Of a stretch of 64,000 nucleotides of DNA, positions 22,847 to 35,738 are shown piece by piece (position 1 is the stretch's first letter; every line of letters starts with the position of its first letter). Made by a program: the position numbers and the translations under genes. The stretch comes from Toxotes chatareus. Lineage: Eukaryota > Chordata > Actinopteri > Toxotidae. The stretch lies in assembly GCA_016801885.1 (NCBI GenBank), contig CM028892.1:5526114-5590113 (forward strand). The letters run 5' to 3'. Below the pieces are notes generated by a model. The model made no database searches, was not told where the DNA came from, and saw nothing but the letters and a program-made list of their open reading frames with translations.

Positions 22847-25800
22847 ATGGACAATCCGTCCTCAGTAATCACCCAAGTCAGCCGGGATGAAGAGGGGAGC
22901 AAAGCCGCGGGGGAGAGGGGTAAGTTGTCTTTATTTTCGCCCCGCTTTGATTCTGCACTTATGTCAAAAAAAAAAAAAAAAAAAGTTTTGCAGCTCCGCG
23001 GTCACAACTCTGAATCAGAGTTCACCATCCTTAATCAGCAGAAAACCGCACAGTAATCTGCTTTACAGAAACACTGCTGCACTTCTGAGTAATACCAGTC
23101 TCAGAAAAGTGAATTAAAACATGTTAGAGCGCTGAAACTGTCAGTTTCTCTGCTCTGCAGGGATTATGGCTGCGGCCCTTTGGCCTGTGATGAAAGTAAA
23201 GGAAATGACGTACCAGTGCTTGATTAAGATAACTATAGTCTTTTAATAAAGTCATAAGTATGTTTTACAGTCACCACAGACTCACTGTAAATCCTTATAG
23301 AATATAATAATAATCATTTGGTATTAAAAAATAAGTGAAGCAGCATAAAAGCATGCCTGATCTTGGCATCAGTGTCATAATCGGATAAATATCTATTGCT
23401 TCAGTGTCATTTTCATGCTGAGAATGTGACTGATAATTTGTTTAATCTCCTGTGTCTTGCTGTCATGACTCTTAGCTGTGTTTATTTTATCACAGTGCCT
23501 CTCTGTTTCCCTCTTTAATAAATGACTGGCCTGTGAAATTCTGTCTTCCGCAGTGTAACACTAACTTTATCGGTCCTGTGCATGGATCTCTGGCACTGCC
23601 ACTGTACACAAACCAGTGACACACCACAGAGTGTAAATGCAGGTTACTGAATAATCAGGAGACCCGTCAGTCATCACCCCTGAGAAAATACTGCCCGTCC
23701 ACCTCGTGAAAGCCTTAATCCAAAGTTTTACATATCCAGTGTCTATGTACTGTCACCTTTAATGCAAGCAACACTAATATTTAAATTTGTTAACACACAC
23801 TGTATGCTCAGAAACATGTTATTGAAGCTGAAATGTGAGCAGATGATCAGTGGCTGAAATGTGAAGCAGCGGGCCTTCTTGTAAATGTGTAGTAGCCTGA
23901 TCTATTACATAACCTTGTCCCCACACTTTGAGAATATGTTTACTCACTATGTTTACTCACTACTCACAGTTGCTGTCTCAAACAGTGTGTTTGCTCTGTC
24001 CTTCCTCCAGAAATTCAGACATGAAACCCCTCATCTGTTAGCTTCATTAAGTGGTAACAGAGGTTTTAGTTTTGGTTTCGTTGTTGTGTCAGGTTACGTT
24101 TTGAGGATTCTCACAGTTTTGTTTTTACGGTAGCCACTGAATTCAGATGCATCCCTCTTCGTTTGAGCTGTGAGAATTTAAAATATGGTTTCACATCAGT
24201 AAAAATGCACTTTAGAAAACTTTCTGGTGAGCAAGAGGTGTCTAGTCTAAGCGCTATTATGGAAGAGTGTACATCCTGCAGGATAAACATCAACTCAGCT
24301 CATGAGAGGCATATAAACTAAAGTGAAAATAAAATTAAAGATGCACAGCTGCACAGGCTGTTGCTTAACGTGCTGACAGAGTAACTGGAGATCACTGCGA
24401 CTGGTAGATAAGTATTTGTGCATTTTTACAAACATGTACTGCTGTTTCTACATAAAACCTTTAGACGTTCACCGTGTAAACACAGAATACAAACCAATGC
24501 TATACTCAAATTTACGTAACAACCCAGGATTGGGAACTCTGATTGCATTGGGTGATGACCTGAAGGTAGGGTCAAAGGTCAGGAAAGGTAGAGAAACTCA
24601 GCTGATGTCTAGTAGAACAGTTTTTTCACACTCTGTGTGTGTGTGTGATCTGTACAGTGTTTTTTTATTAGATTTCTTTTTTGCTGTCATTGTCTTAGAT
24701 AAATAAAATGCAAACTGTACTTGGGTGGATGTTAAAATGCCAATCATCTGACTAATTTAACATTTTGTTCTTCTGCATTTGTTATCTTCCCATTAATCTC
24801 TAAATAACACAGCACAATACCATTTGCTTTCTGGTTAATTCATCATTTACCTCTGACTGTTGCTTCTGTAGCCAGATCTCAAGCCGTCCATGCTGGTGGA
24901 TTCTCATTTATCAGTTTATCGGTGAGGCAGGCAGATGCCAGCATCTTATATCAAATACAACCTGCAGGATCACGAACCGTAAATCTGCATATTTTAGCTG
25001 TTTGTTTTAACTTGAAAGTCAGATTCATGGTAACGTCACAAACCAGTCTAAAAAGTTTCATTACTCTGGGTTTTATTGGAGAGTTTTATTGACACATGAA
25101 AGTCTGAGAGCTGTTTTAGAGGCTGTTCATTTCAAAGAATTAAACCCTTAAAAATAGTTAAATCCCTGTCCCTAAGAAAAAAAAAATATTGGAGGCCTAG
25201 TCCATACCAGCATCAGTCACACTGGGGTCAAGCCCCTGTGTCTTAATAAAACAATAATTTTTAAGGAGTAAATCAGCCAGGAAGAGAAGCCTTGTAGAGA
25301 AAGACTTCTTTTAGTTGTGGGGTGTTTTTTTTTAAAAATGTTTGGAATCATAGCAGCCACAGAAATCAGCCAAATTCACAGTCTGACTAAAGCTCAGGGG
25401 TCAGGGAGTCAGAAATGATCTGGAAGAGGAGCGGAGGCGTTGATTACGAGAAACCACTGACACTGTGAGGCTTTAAAATGGATCCTGGGCTGATAAAATG
25501 AACTGATAAGGCAAAGCATCACATCGTGAGTTCATGGTGTGTGAATGATTCCTCACATATGTCATGCTGCGATGAAGTGAAGTCTGAATTATTCATTTTC
25601 GGTAAAGTTATGAAACAGGCGGTGACATGTTGAGGGCAGGCATTTTAGTTTTGTCCAATTCACAGGTGATGTTTAGGAAATTTGGTCCAGGTAGAGCAGC
25701 GTTTAATCTTCTGTTATTCTTAATTTGATAAATTGCACTGAGTCTCTCCAGTTTTTACTTGTGTCAGTGATATGACAACAAACATTCATGATCTCCTACT

Positions 25801-28800
25801 GTTTGTGTTTGCTTTGTAGGCTCACAACACACTGATTATACTGTAATTCAGCTCATAGTATTTCTCACTCCTGGCTGTTGCCTGTGTGTGTGTTTTTTTT
25901 TTCTTGCAGTATTTGTTTGTTAATGTTCTAGTCAGAATGAACAGCAACTTTAAATATGTTTTTCCCTCGAGCCAATAGAGGAGTTTTCAGACTTTACACG
26001 GCGATACACATCAAATGATTGTTTAATGTGTTGGTGTTTTGTTTTTTTTTAGCACATAATTGATTAATCTGCTTTAATCCCTTGATTAACTGATAATGAA
26101 AACAATATATGGCCCTAAAACGTGCAGACAGATCTCTCCTCAGACTGTTTTGGTGAGTGAAATGTGGATGACTCATTTTTCTACAGCTCTCTTTACAGCG
26201 TATGTCATCTGCATTAGAAACCTATTTTAGGAAGAATGACACAATAGTCTGAACATGGTTTTGGCTGCAAAGGAGTGAAATACGTGGAAAGTACCCACAG
26301 GATCTGACTGTAAATACAGCACAAACTTTTTGAAGAGAAAATCAAAACACTCCTCCTGTATCATAAAACTCTTTATTATGGTATACAGGCTTGTTCTTTT
26401 TGATGATTCATGCTAAAGGATCAGTCAGGGGATGTTTTTTTTTTTTAGCAGAATGCCTGCAGTATGTTCCACTTCACTCCATAAATTAGCTCTGTCTTTG
26501 TCATCCCTCATAATGCCCCTTTTTATAAATTAATTCACGCTGTGTGTATTTCAGACAGCGCGCAGTTTTTTTTCCTGGTGACAGGCGTGTGATTAAAGGC
26601 ATGAATATAGGCGTGAATGGAGTCTCAAGGGAGCAAATAAGGACATGAAAATGAAGGCTGGAAATGTATAAGGACATATGAGAGTGAATGAGGGAAGAAG
26701 GGCGTGAAAAAGGAACAGCACTCAATATGAAGAAGAAGCTACATGGATAATAGTATCACACGCTTACTCGTGCTACACTCCAACATGATGGTAAGCAGCT
26801 TCCTCCACTGATACCCGTCTGTTTCCTCTTCCTGTTTTGGCCCGAGCGTGGCAGAGGCCAGCGGAGGGTCAGACGGGGTTTGAATCCACAAATGGTGTAG
26901 GAGGGAATGGCAGAGAGGGAATGAAAGAGGCGTGAGAGATGGACAACAGAGGTTTGTGTGTTGGTAAAACAGTCACGTCCGGACAGACAGAGAGAGGGAG
27001 TATGGTGCATAAAGAGGCAGAAACAAAGTCCAGTGTGAGGCAGGAAAGTGTGGAGGAGTGTTAGTCAGATATTTATGGGATGCAGAAAAGAACTGATTGG
27101 AGTTTTGACTTGTCAAACATTTATGAGAGCACTGTTTAATTTGTCTTAAAAGAAGCTTAAAAACCTAAACTCTTGATACCTGATGTTGATTTCATCCTCT
27201 CAGAAGTTATTTAGGTCAAAGATATTCAGTTTACTATCATAATAGAGGTAATAACAATTACAAAATAAATCAAAACTGGTTTTTAATTGTGCAACATATG
27301 ATGATAATCATCATTTAAGTGGAAACCAATGCACATGTGTCTGTAAACTGAACTTGTACAACAGCAGAACGAAACCCTGTCAGGAATGAGGCTAACCTAC
27401 TGAGCCGCACAGGTGCACAGTACCTCCTCTGTCATACCACAGTGATGGACAGAGATAAGGGTGTGAGACTAAGCCCTCATTCACCATTTTCCAGGTTTGT
27501 GTGGTTAATCATCTGTTTGGCAGGAATCAGCTGGAGCTTTTGTTCTGTCGTTAAAGAAAAGAAAAGGAGGCATACTGAAAGCATAATGGGATGTGTGCAT
27601 TAAAAGTTACATGTATTTATGAATGGTCATGTGACATGTGCCCGCTTCTGATTGGCACAGTACACCACATAACAAACTCATGATGTGCTCATGTTGCCTT
27701 TTATAATGTCTGCTGTGCCTGCAGCACTTCTTAGTGAAGGGTTAAAGCGCTGAATGTTCATTGGTGGCGGCCGAGGCTGTTCGCTGCTGACATCAGAGAG
27801 GCGATTGCGCAAGAGCTCCTGGCAAGCACATGTGTCCCCAGGATGGTTTGTGCACAAGAAAGTATGAGGAAAGCTGTTAGATTTCCTCTTTACAGTATTC
27901 ATACACTCAGTGACAACATGGAGTCTTCAGTGAGGGGACTCTGTGTGGGAACTGTGCCTAAAATACACATTGTTATAGTTTAATGTTGCCGTTTTGCTAC
28001 TGAATTGTTTTTAAGGCTGAAATCTAAGTCTCTGTTGTGGCTCATACTTGTAAGTGGTTCCAGTGTATGACTGGAATCAATTATTTTGATCATCAATTAA
28101 TCTGATTATATTTGAAATCATTGATTAATCTTTTAGTTTGTAAAAATGTAGCACAGCAGGTAACTTCTTTGATAAATAGCTCTTTTACAGACTGGTTCTA
28201 CATTAGTTCCTCCTCTTCCTCTGCAGGTTCTTCTCCCTCTCTGTCCTCCAAGAAGCCCAGGAGCGGAGGCCTCTTCTCCAGCCTTCTCTGCTGCCTGTGT
28301 CGGGACCAGCCTGAACCCCCACCAGTCAACAACAATGCCCCTCTGCTGGTCGAGGAGAACGGAACCGTCTCCAAGGTGTGTTTACCTCAGCCTCACTGAT
28401 AACGTTTAATTCCAGTTGCATTTTTGTGTCCTGTTTTGACAGCAACAGGACGATAAAATCAGTGTCAGAGAGGTCGGGAGAAGAGACGGGTTTCAGCTGA
28501 CATTTTGGATCCATGTTTTTCTATCTCACATCTTTCAAATGTTGTGTTTGTGTACTTTTTTCATGCTGCTCAAAGGATTTTGAATTTCTGTGTGCGCGCT
28601 CGGGTAAATATCACTTTGTGGTATTTTTAGATCCAGGTGAAGCCACTGCTGCCTCCAGTGAAGTCAAAAGACTCCGGAAAGATCTGTGTGGTTATAGATC
28701 TGGATGAGACGTTAGTTCACAGCTCTTTTAAGGTGAGACGAGTGAAGAAAACAATAATGTTGCTTTAATTACAAGCAGCTGTAACATCCAACATGGCAAG

Positions 28801-31203
28801 TGTGTTCTTTAATTTCTTAGATGACTTTTTTTTTAAGAACAGTAAAGGCCTGAAAGCACATATTTGGCCCCTGTGATCACATTCCATCATGAGATAGTAA
28901 TGTTTAATGGCAAGAAACACTCTGGAAGGTCTGTGTTTCCCACAACCTGTTGTTGGCTCTGACAGCGACATTTTTGTCACGGGTGGCAAATGCCAAATCT
29001 AAACTAGCTGGTTCTTAAACCCAAATAAACACAGTCAGGAGCGACTGTACATGCAAATTGCAGACTGTCTCTGGCTGCATCTGCCCTGCAATATGCCACA
29101 GTCAGTGTTTTTTAGATGTTTTTTTTTTCCTCCAGTGTTTATATGTAGAAATATCCACATCTTGTGTGATAAAATAAGCTTTTTATGTCCTACCAACAGC
29201 CTGTGAACAATGCAGATTTCATCATTCCTGTGGAAATAGATGGAACAGTACACCAGGTAATGTTTTCCTCACGCTCCCACTCGATAAACTCAGCAAAAAT
29301 TTTCACATTGTAACCTGTTGTCAGCTCCCGTCCTCGTGGTGGTGTGATAGCAGTGCTCTCGGGTTTAAATTGCTGAGTATAGAAGGTGCAGTTGGCGTTT
29401 AAGGGATTTGAAGATATGGCTGCTTGGAGATGGATGACATACCGTGGGTCTGGGCCTGATTCAAGTAATCCAGGATAGGTTTGTTCAGACAAGCACAGCC
29501 TATTCCGGATGACTTGGTTCAGGAACGCTGCCCTCAGCCGCCGACACCGCAGAAAGAAAAGGAAAATGGAGGAACTTCAAGAAAACAAGTCTTGGATTTT
29601 ACTGATGGAGCCAAATGTTTGTGTGTCAGTGATCTACATGATTGTCTGTATATTTAGTTTCCTATGCAAGACTCAAATGCCTGAGATTATAATGTATGGG
29701 ATTTGCATAAAAGTTCTTTGACCCATATGTAAAACCCATCTGCTAGATGCATATGGTGCACTGGACTGTGATCATTTGCACATTTTATATTGAACACCAA
29801 AAGAATATGTCACAGGTCCTCAGGCAGATAAGATTTGTAGAAACATGTTGTGTTTTGAAATGCACGCTGTGCAGAAACCTGGATTGAGGATGGCTGTGTG
29901 TTCCAGGTGTATGTCCTGAAGCGGCCGCATGTCGATGAGTTCCTGAAGAGGATGGGAGAACTGTTTGAATGTGTCCTGTTCACTGCCAGTTTAGCCAAGG
30001 TAAGAAACTTCTGCAGTTCATGCAACTGGTTCCTCAATAAAGCAGCAAAAAAAAAAAAATGTGAACGTAAACAGGGAAGTGGATAATAAACAATTTCACA
30101 TCTTGAATCTCTTAAAGTCAGAGGTAGAACGTAAGAGCAACAAGCAGAATAATGGTGTGCAAAATGAAAGAACAACATAATAACAGTAACGCATTTGTCT
30201 TGTTTACTGCTAATTAAAGCTTTCAGACACTGTTCTACACTATTGAGCAAATTAAAAAAAATTAAAACAAGTCCAAATATATTTTGATTTCATTTCAGGT
30301 TTGCTGGGTGTAAGGGTTAATGTTCTCTAACTGTGCACAAGCCTCAGTACATATTTATTTTTTGCCGCAGTATGCAGACCCAGTCTCTGATCTCCTGGAC
30401 AAGTGGGGTGCTTTCCGCTGCCGCCTCTTCCGGGAGTCCTGCGTCTTCCACCGAGGAAATTACGTGAAGGACCTGAGTCGCCTGGGTCGTGACCTAAACA
30501 AGGTCATCATCGTGGACAACTCCCCGGCCTCCTACATCTTCCACCCCGACAACGCCGTGAGTATCCTCAGCGTGCAGTTTCTGAGTCATGCCGGTGACGG
30601 TCATGTCTTTGAGTGGGATAGCAAGCTGGGGAATTATTCACCTGCTGACACTCTGTAAGAACGTTGACACAGTAAATATGTCAACTTAGAGGATTTTAAA
30701 CTATAAACTTGACTTTAAAGCAGACAAGGCAGTATAAGGCCATTCTGATCCATCCCAGTTTATTTTCTACAAAATGTTAGTCTTTGCTTTTCTTCTTTGT
30801 CCTTCAGTCTGGTTTGGCTTGTTGACTTATAGTACTGAAAAAGTCATGTTAGTATCTAAAACAGATTTAGAAACTGAAAATGTCATGATGGACTGCATTC
30901 TCATGTATTTCAGAAATAATTCTGACTTTGTGGTTGCTCTGCTGTGCTGATTTAGAAAGCAAAACTGTGCATCACGATCCACATTATTTAAAATAAAAGT
31001 CCTGCAAAATGACAACAGAGAAAGACAGTCAGGGTTGAATATTGTCCTTGCTGATAATTTGTGTTTTTGTCCAGGTGCCTGTGGCGTCGTGGTTCGACGA
31101 CATGTCCGATACTGAGCTGCTGGACCTCATCCCGTTCTTCGAGAGGCTGAGCAAAGTGGACAACGTCTACACAGTCCTCAAGCACCAAGGGACCGCAAGC
31201 TAA
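22847..31203 (+). CDS. ctdsp1: CTD small phosphatase 1 (SCP1), 7 coding exons, 262 aa
   Basis: This is a nuclear Mg-dependent phosphatase (HAD/FCP family) that removes phosphate from Ser5 of the RNA polymerase II CTD and acts with REST to silence neuronal genes (family knowledge). Exons: 22847-22919, 28227-28375, 28631-28732, 29200-29256, 29907-29999, 30371-30556, 31075-31203; all join in phase with GT-AG sites. The start MDNPSSVITQVSRDEE aligns with human MDSSAVITQISKEE. A Cys cluster (LLCCLCRD, about residues 44-51) could be palmitoylated. The DxDxT motif DLDET falls at residues 97-101 (human Asp96/Asp98), followed by FTASLAK and VDNSP. Length (human 261 aa) and residues DKWGAF and HRGNYVKDL favour CTDSP1 over CTDSP2. 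The ATG at 22847 was chosen by homology. Confidence 0.97.
22920..28226 (+). other. ctdsp1: ctdsp1 intron 1
   Basis: A 5.3 kb first intron (donor GGTAAG, acceptor CTCTGCAG) with an A18-type run at about 22966-22984 and several short poly-T tracts. I see no additional exon, hairpin RNA or complete mobile element. Its size and position would suit intronic enhancers, but no specific site is supported. Confidence 0.6.
29257..29906 (+). other. ctdsp1: ctdsp1 intron 4, host intron of mir-26b
   Basis: A 650-bp intron between the exons ending ...EIDGTVHQ and starting VYVLKRPHVDEF. Apart from the mir-26b hairpin in its middle I see no feature. Confidence 0.85.
29447..29537 (+). ncRNA. mir26b: mir-26b precursor in ctdsp1 intron 4
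   Basis: The mature 5p arm lies at 29460-29481, beginning TTCAAGTAATCCAGGATAGG with a GTT-type end as in zebrafish miR-26b. After a short loop the 3p arm (about 29499-29520, starting CCTATTCCGGATGAC) pairs with it, and the stem extends at both ends (CCTGA with TTCAGG). miR-26 genes sit in introns of CTDSP genes across vertebrates (miR-26b in CTDSP1, 26a-2 in CTDSP2, 26a-1 in CTDSPL). The hairpin has the host's orientation, so it is probably processed from the ctdsp1 transcript. Precursor ends are approximate. Confidence 0.97.
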
Positions 31204-34100
31204 CAGTGTTCGACTTTTCATCTCAGCTCAGAACAAAATGGCGTACAAAAACAGAATTATACACACCAGCGAGGCTCCATCACCAGCTCCAGCTATCACT
31301 GCCCACCAGAACACAGACTGCTTCACAGCTGACAGAGCCTTCCCAGTATCAAACCAAGATCATGTTGGGGAGTCTTTTAGTGACTTTGATGGTGTCATCA
31401 CTGCCACCTTCTGGTCAAAGAGAAAACTGCCTGAAAATTTCCTTGTAGCTTCCCCCCCCATGAACCAGCTTCTGTGATTGAATGGATGAAAGGATGAATG
31501 AATGTTTAAGGACATTTCTGCAGTGTCACTGAACTTGCCGTTGAGTTAATAAAGCAGAGGTCTGTGGCCTTGAATCCAATGGACGCAGACTGGGTACTGG
31601 ACATAGACTTCTCTCATGGATTCAGCCGTCTGATCCTGCAAAGCGAAGCAGGATTTGGTAAGCAGGAATCAAGTGGAAAGGAATTTTTTGGAAAGGTTTA
31701 CGTGCAAATAAACTTGATCAGTCATGTTAAGAGCAGATGGTGTATACGTACTGTAGATGTCTTTTAAACATTTTGGAATAGCATTATCTTTGTCACACAC
31801 CCTAATCTTGTCAATTATCACACTATTTGTTTGCAGTCAAAAGCATGTGATCTTCGGGTGTAATTTTAGAGATTTTAGTGCAACGTGATCAGGTATTTTT
31901 GAGTAATCATGACAGTGTTATGGATGAATATGATATAAAAAAGGTATCATTTAAACCCAGCTGGGATTGTACTGTCAAGTATAATCAGGAGTTGTTAAAT
32001 TCACTAATAACAAAGTGATTGGACAGCACTTTACATGTATAGTCTGTAGTACAGTCACTGCAGTTTAGAAATTGGTTTTAGCAGAATTTGTATTCTAAAC
32101 CCATCTTAAAAATGTAATAATAAATGGGGATTATTATTTGGGAAGCAGGAAGCAGTACAAATTCTTGATGCATAGGACCACAACCTAGTGGGAAAATCAG
32201 TACACACCGTTCTAGACTAAAAGTTTCAGCACTGAAACAGATGATGACTGCAGTATTTTTTTTTTTTTTTTTTCCGAAAACCTGACACTAATATGAATAC
32301 CAATCCATCTGCACATGACTGTGAAAGAGCAGCTGCTGTGCTCCCTGGGTGTGGATTTCCAAAGGTGGTTTGAAGATTGATGGACAGTCAGAATGCATTG
32401 TATCTCCACCCGTGTGTCAATAGATGCCATGACCAGTTGATGCCAGAGATGAGAGGACCAGGATCGACTTCTAAAACCACCTGAATTCAGTCATTTTTAA
32501 TGCTGCATCATTACAGAGGCTCAGTTGGTATACAGTATGTTTGGTCTTGTTACTTGTTTTAAAGGCACACACAAAACTTGAATTTCTCACAGCATTTACA
32601 GACTGTATTTGAATGGGTAAAGAAAGTTGCAAAAAAAGTTAGGCTTGTCAGTTTTGTTCTTATAAGCTTCAAAATACTTTTTTTTTTCTTTTTCTTTTTT
32701 TTTAAAATTAAGCGGTACCCACACGCTGGAAAGTATTTCAGGACTTTGTAATAAGATCTGTGTCGAGGGTGGGGAGGGGGCTGCCATGAGGACTCAAGGA
32801 TATGTGAGGTGTTGTGCCTGGTGAGCAGGCCTACCTTTGAAAACAAAAAGGTTTAATTCAGTCCAGATTTAGAGGAGAAATCCACCCTGAAACACTTCAG
32901 CACTGTTAATAAGCAGCTAGAGCAGATTTTTCTTGCACCTCTGGGTCCTCTGTTATTTGGCTGCCTTTCGTTTTCTGTTGCATAGACATGACGTAATGTT
33001 AAGATAATTCTAGTGCAGCTACAGTGGAGTTCAGTAGATGTTCAAAAATCATATTTGGAGAAAAGTTTCCAACAATGTTTCCTGGGAAATGTAGGAAATC
33101 ACTTTTAGGAAGTTTGTGTGTAGCAGTGTGAGATGATTTGAGGGTGGAATTTTTCTTTAAAATCTCATTCATGACAGATGACAGAAATGGAGTTATACAT
33201 TGAGTCTGTGCTGCTTTTTTTTTTTTTTTTTTGCCCTTTTATAAAGCTCTACGTGGTGATGTTAGTTGGATGGTTTCTTGAGCTGGTCAGGTTTAAGGAG
33301 CAGCCTGACCTCCAGCAGGTGTTTCAGACTCTTGTTATGTCCTTCATATGCGTTGACAATACCATGTGTTGACACTGATGAATGAAAACGGTGGATTTGA
33401 CTTAGAGCCGCTCGATGTGACTTTAGATGGAACAGGGATGACAATTAAGTCCACCATATTAAGAGCTATTACATTATTTTTCTATGTTTAACAAATTCTT
33501 GTCAATCAAATTAGCCTGTTTCTTTTCTAAATAATTACTGATTTTACTTCCTTTTTTTGCCCAGGAGTGGTCCTCTGATACAATATTTACAGTTTGTTCT
33601 CCAAAGGGGAAACACTGCTGTTGCTGTTTTCATGCAAGACCTGGTCGGTTACCTCATATATTAATAGGTAGTATATGGATCAGAAACACCAGCAATTGAC
33701 TAAAAGAATAGTATCTTACTGTTGTAGGCACATAACAGGGTAATTTTGAAATGTGTGTTTCATGTAAGCCATCATCACGTCTCAATTAGATTCAGGGCCG
33801 ATGTTGTTGGGGTTTTTTTTGGAGTTCATTGGCAAACAGGAGTATTTATAGGAATGTTCAGTCATTTGATTACATACAAAACAAGTGTTGTGTCACTACG
33901 GGGCCCATTCGCTGATACTGTACTTCTTACACATTCAGTAGATATGTATATTTTGTTTTGCACAGTAATAAAGCAAACAAATTTCATTAATATATGGAAT
34001 ATTCATGTTACTGTACTCATGATTCAATAGATGTAACCTAATTTTTGACCTTTGTTGTTTTATCATACCAAATTATATATGAATTGTATGTAATAATGCC
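31204..34100 (+). other. ctdsp1: ctdsp1 3' UTR, alternative poly(A) signals
   Basis: After TAA (31201-31203) there is AT-rich sequence with AATAAA at 31548-31553, 31707-31712 and 33967-33972. The first would give a 3' UTR of about 350 nt, the last about 2.8 kb. Poly-T tracts lie at about 32255-32274 and 33217-33232. Which end is used cannot be told from sequence. Confidence 0.5.
32576..32582 (+). promoter_or_regulatory. ctdsp1: Candidate miR-26 seed match in the ctdsp1 distal 3' UTR
   Basis: ACTTGAA is complementary to miR-26 nucleotides 2-7 with an A opposite position 1 (7mer-A1). It lies about 1.4 kb past the stop and is present only if the distal poly(A) site is used. A single 7-mer can occur by chance, so this is weak evidence. 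Confidence 0.3.
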
Positions 34101-34962
34101 ATTTTCTTTTCCATAAATGCTAAATGAAAGATGGGCCAAGTGCCGTTTTGTTGAGCATTTCTTCTTTTCATAAACACAATGAATGCATGGAAATTGTGTT
34201 TGTCTGCTAGAAGTTATTTTATTTTTATTTTTATTTTTATTTTATTTTATTTGTTTTTGTTTTTGGGAGTAGGGGGCAGTATAACGCCGTAGAGACAAAA
34301 TAGTGCATCTTACCTACCAATGATTAGCTGTTGCCGAAGCACCTGTGGTTGAAGGGCTGCCCGGTAACAGCGGCTGGTAGCCGCAGAGCTACGTTGGAGT
34401 TACGGGCTAACTGATGAATGTAAGTCCAACATTTACGCTCGTTTGAGCTTTTCTTTTTTGTCTCCACCAGTTCGTAAGAGAAATATCTGACTCTCGAAAC
34501 CTTTAGTCACACGTTTTCATTCATCATGGTTATAATTACATGAAAGGCACAAACACTTCCTTACTGTGGAGAAGCTGCAAACAGCTACTGAAATGACTAA
34601 GTGATTATAAAAGAGCTGTCAGTTAGAAAACATTTTAAAAAAGTGTTTGACTCTTTGGCATTGACCACTGTTACTTTATATTTTATTGGGGGGCTTTCCT
34701 TAAGAATACAAGAATGTAAAGTCAGCTAGGCAAATAAATATCATCTACACTGTAAAAAACAAAGGAATAACTCGACTGAAGAAACATGCCTCAGCTTTAA
34801 AATAGTCCAGCTTCAGTGAATATCCTCAATTTGAAATAAGCTCGGAAGAGAAAAGTGCAGGCCATCAAATCACTATAAATGTTTTTTAGTCCCATTTTTG
34901 CAGTCAGTCTCTTCACTTTTCTTTCTTTCTCTCAGTCACTTGCTTTTCTTTCTCTTCTTCTT
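34100..34962. other. Intergenic ctdsp1-obsl1 (convergent 3' ends)
   Basis: This is the gap between two genes that transcribe toward each other. It has an (ATTTT)n array at 34215-34252 and a GC-richer block at about 34268-34420 ending near a consensus donor-like GTAAGT at 34420-34425. No coding potential is seen. The obsl1 3' UTR probably occupies part of it on the minus strand, but I cannot place a firm poly(A) signal. Confidence 0.5.
34215..34252. repeat. (ATTTT)n microsatellite
   Basis: Imperfect pentanucleotide and tetranucleotide ATTTT/ATTT units repeat about seven times just past the presumed ctdsp1 3' end. Confidence 0.85.
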
Positions 34963-35738
34963 CTACTCTGCCATAACACTGAGCATAGCGCTGGTCTTTG
35001 CCTTGCCCATGGTAAACTTGACCATCCCACTCATGTCCACACTGGTGTTTTTCAGGGTGAGCTTATGGACTGTCCCGTGGTTTTCCAGCCGGACAGAGGG
35101 GCCCGATTGAAGGGTCTCTCCATTCAGAGTCCAAATGGGAGGCTTGCTTATGGCGACAGACACCTCACACTGGAAAGACGCCGCCTCCGGCTCCGTCACC
35201 TCCACGTCCTCAAGCTCTTTGACCATCATGAGAGCCTGGGCTTCAGAGCAGGAAGGGAAAGAGGTGTTATCATGGTGTGAGGGAACACAGTAAGAATATA
35301 AATAACTTGGGGGAACAAGTGTTAGAGAACCATTAAACTTAATACCTAGAGAAGTCATATTTTTTGTACACATTATTTGTAAAAACTAATCACACCTAAG
35401 TGCAGTTTTGTGTGGTTTTGTGAGCTGGAGTAGTAAAAGTGATGTGGTCCTCAGTTCTCCACCCATCTTACCTTCCACCATCAGTTTGGCTTTAGATGTG
35501 TGCTCCCCAACCTCGATGCTGTAGGTGCCCTCATCCTCCACAGACACCTGCTGGATCACCATTTTATGGGAACAGCCGTCAACCGAAATCTCCACTCGAT
35601 CCGAAGAAACCAGCTCCTCCCTGCCCTTGTACCAGGTGGCGCTGCAGCGAGGTGAGGAAACGGTGCACTCAAGGATCACGCGATGTTTTTCCAGGGCTGT
35701 ACGGTCTCGCAGGGGTTTAACAATGGAAACTGGAAGCT
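34963..35738 (-). other. obsl1: obsl1 Ig21, Ig22 and stop
   Basis: Ig21 is 35472-35738 (PVSIVKPLRDRTALEKHRVI, core Trp in ATWYKGR, F strand DEGTYSIEVGEHTS). Ig22 is 34963-35240 (VKELEDVEVTEPEAASFQCE, core Trp in PIWTLNG) and the protein stops right after its G strand (AMLSVMAE, TAG). The acceptor at 35241-35242 is less pyrimidine-rich than others, but the reading frame supports it. Confidence 0.92.

Noticed and set aside
29810..30250. 146-codon open frame on the - strand across ctdsp1 exon 5
   Set aside because: It is the antisense of a conserved ctdsp1 exon plus flanking intron and encodes nothing recognisable.
22847..31203. Calling the phosphatase ctdsp2, since zebrafish miR-26b is reported in ctdsp2
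   Set aside because: N-terminal sequence, residues such as DKWGAF, HRGNYVKDL and PVASWFDDM, and the 262-aa length match CTDSP1; human CTDSP1 also hosts miR-26b.
34879..35280. 133-codon open frame on the + strand over the obsl1 3' end
   Set aside because: It overlaps the last obsl1 Ig exon in antisense; the minus strand carries clear Ig22 motifs and splice sites.
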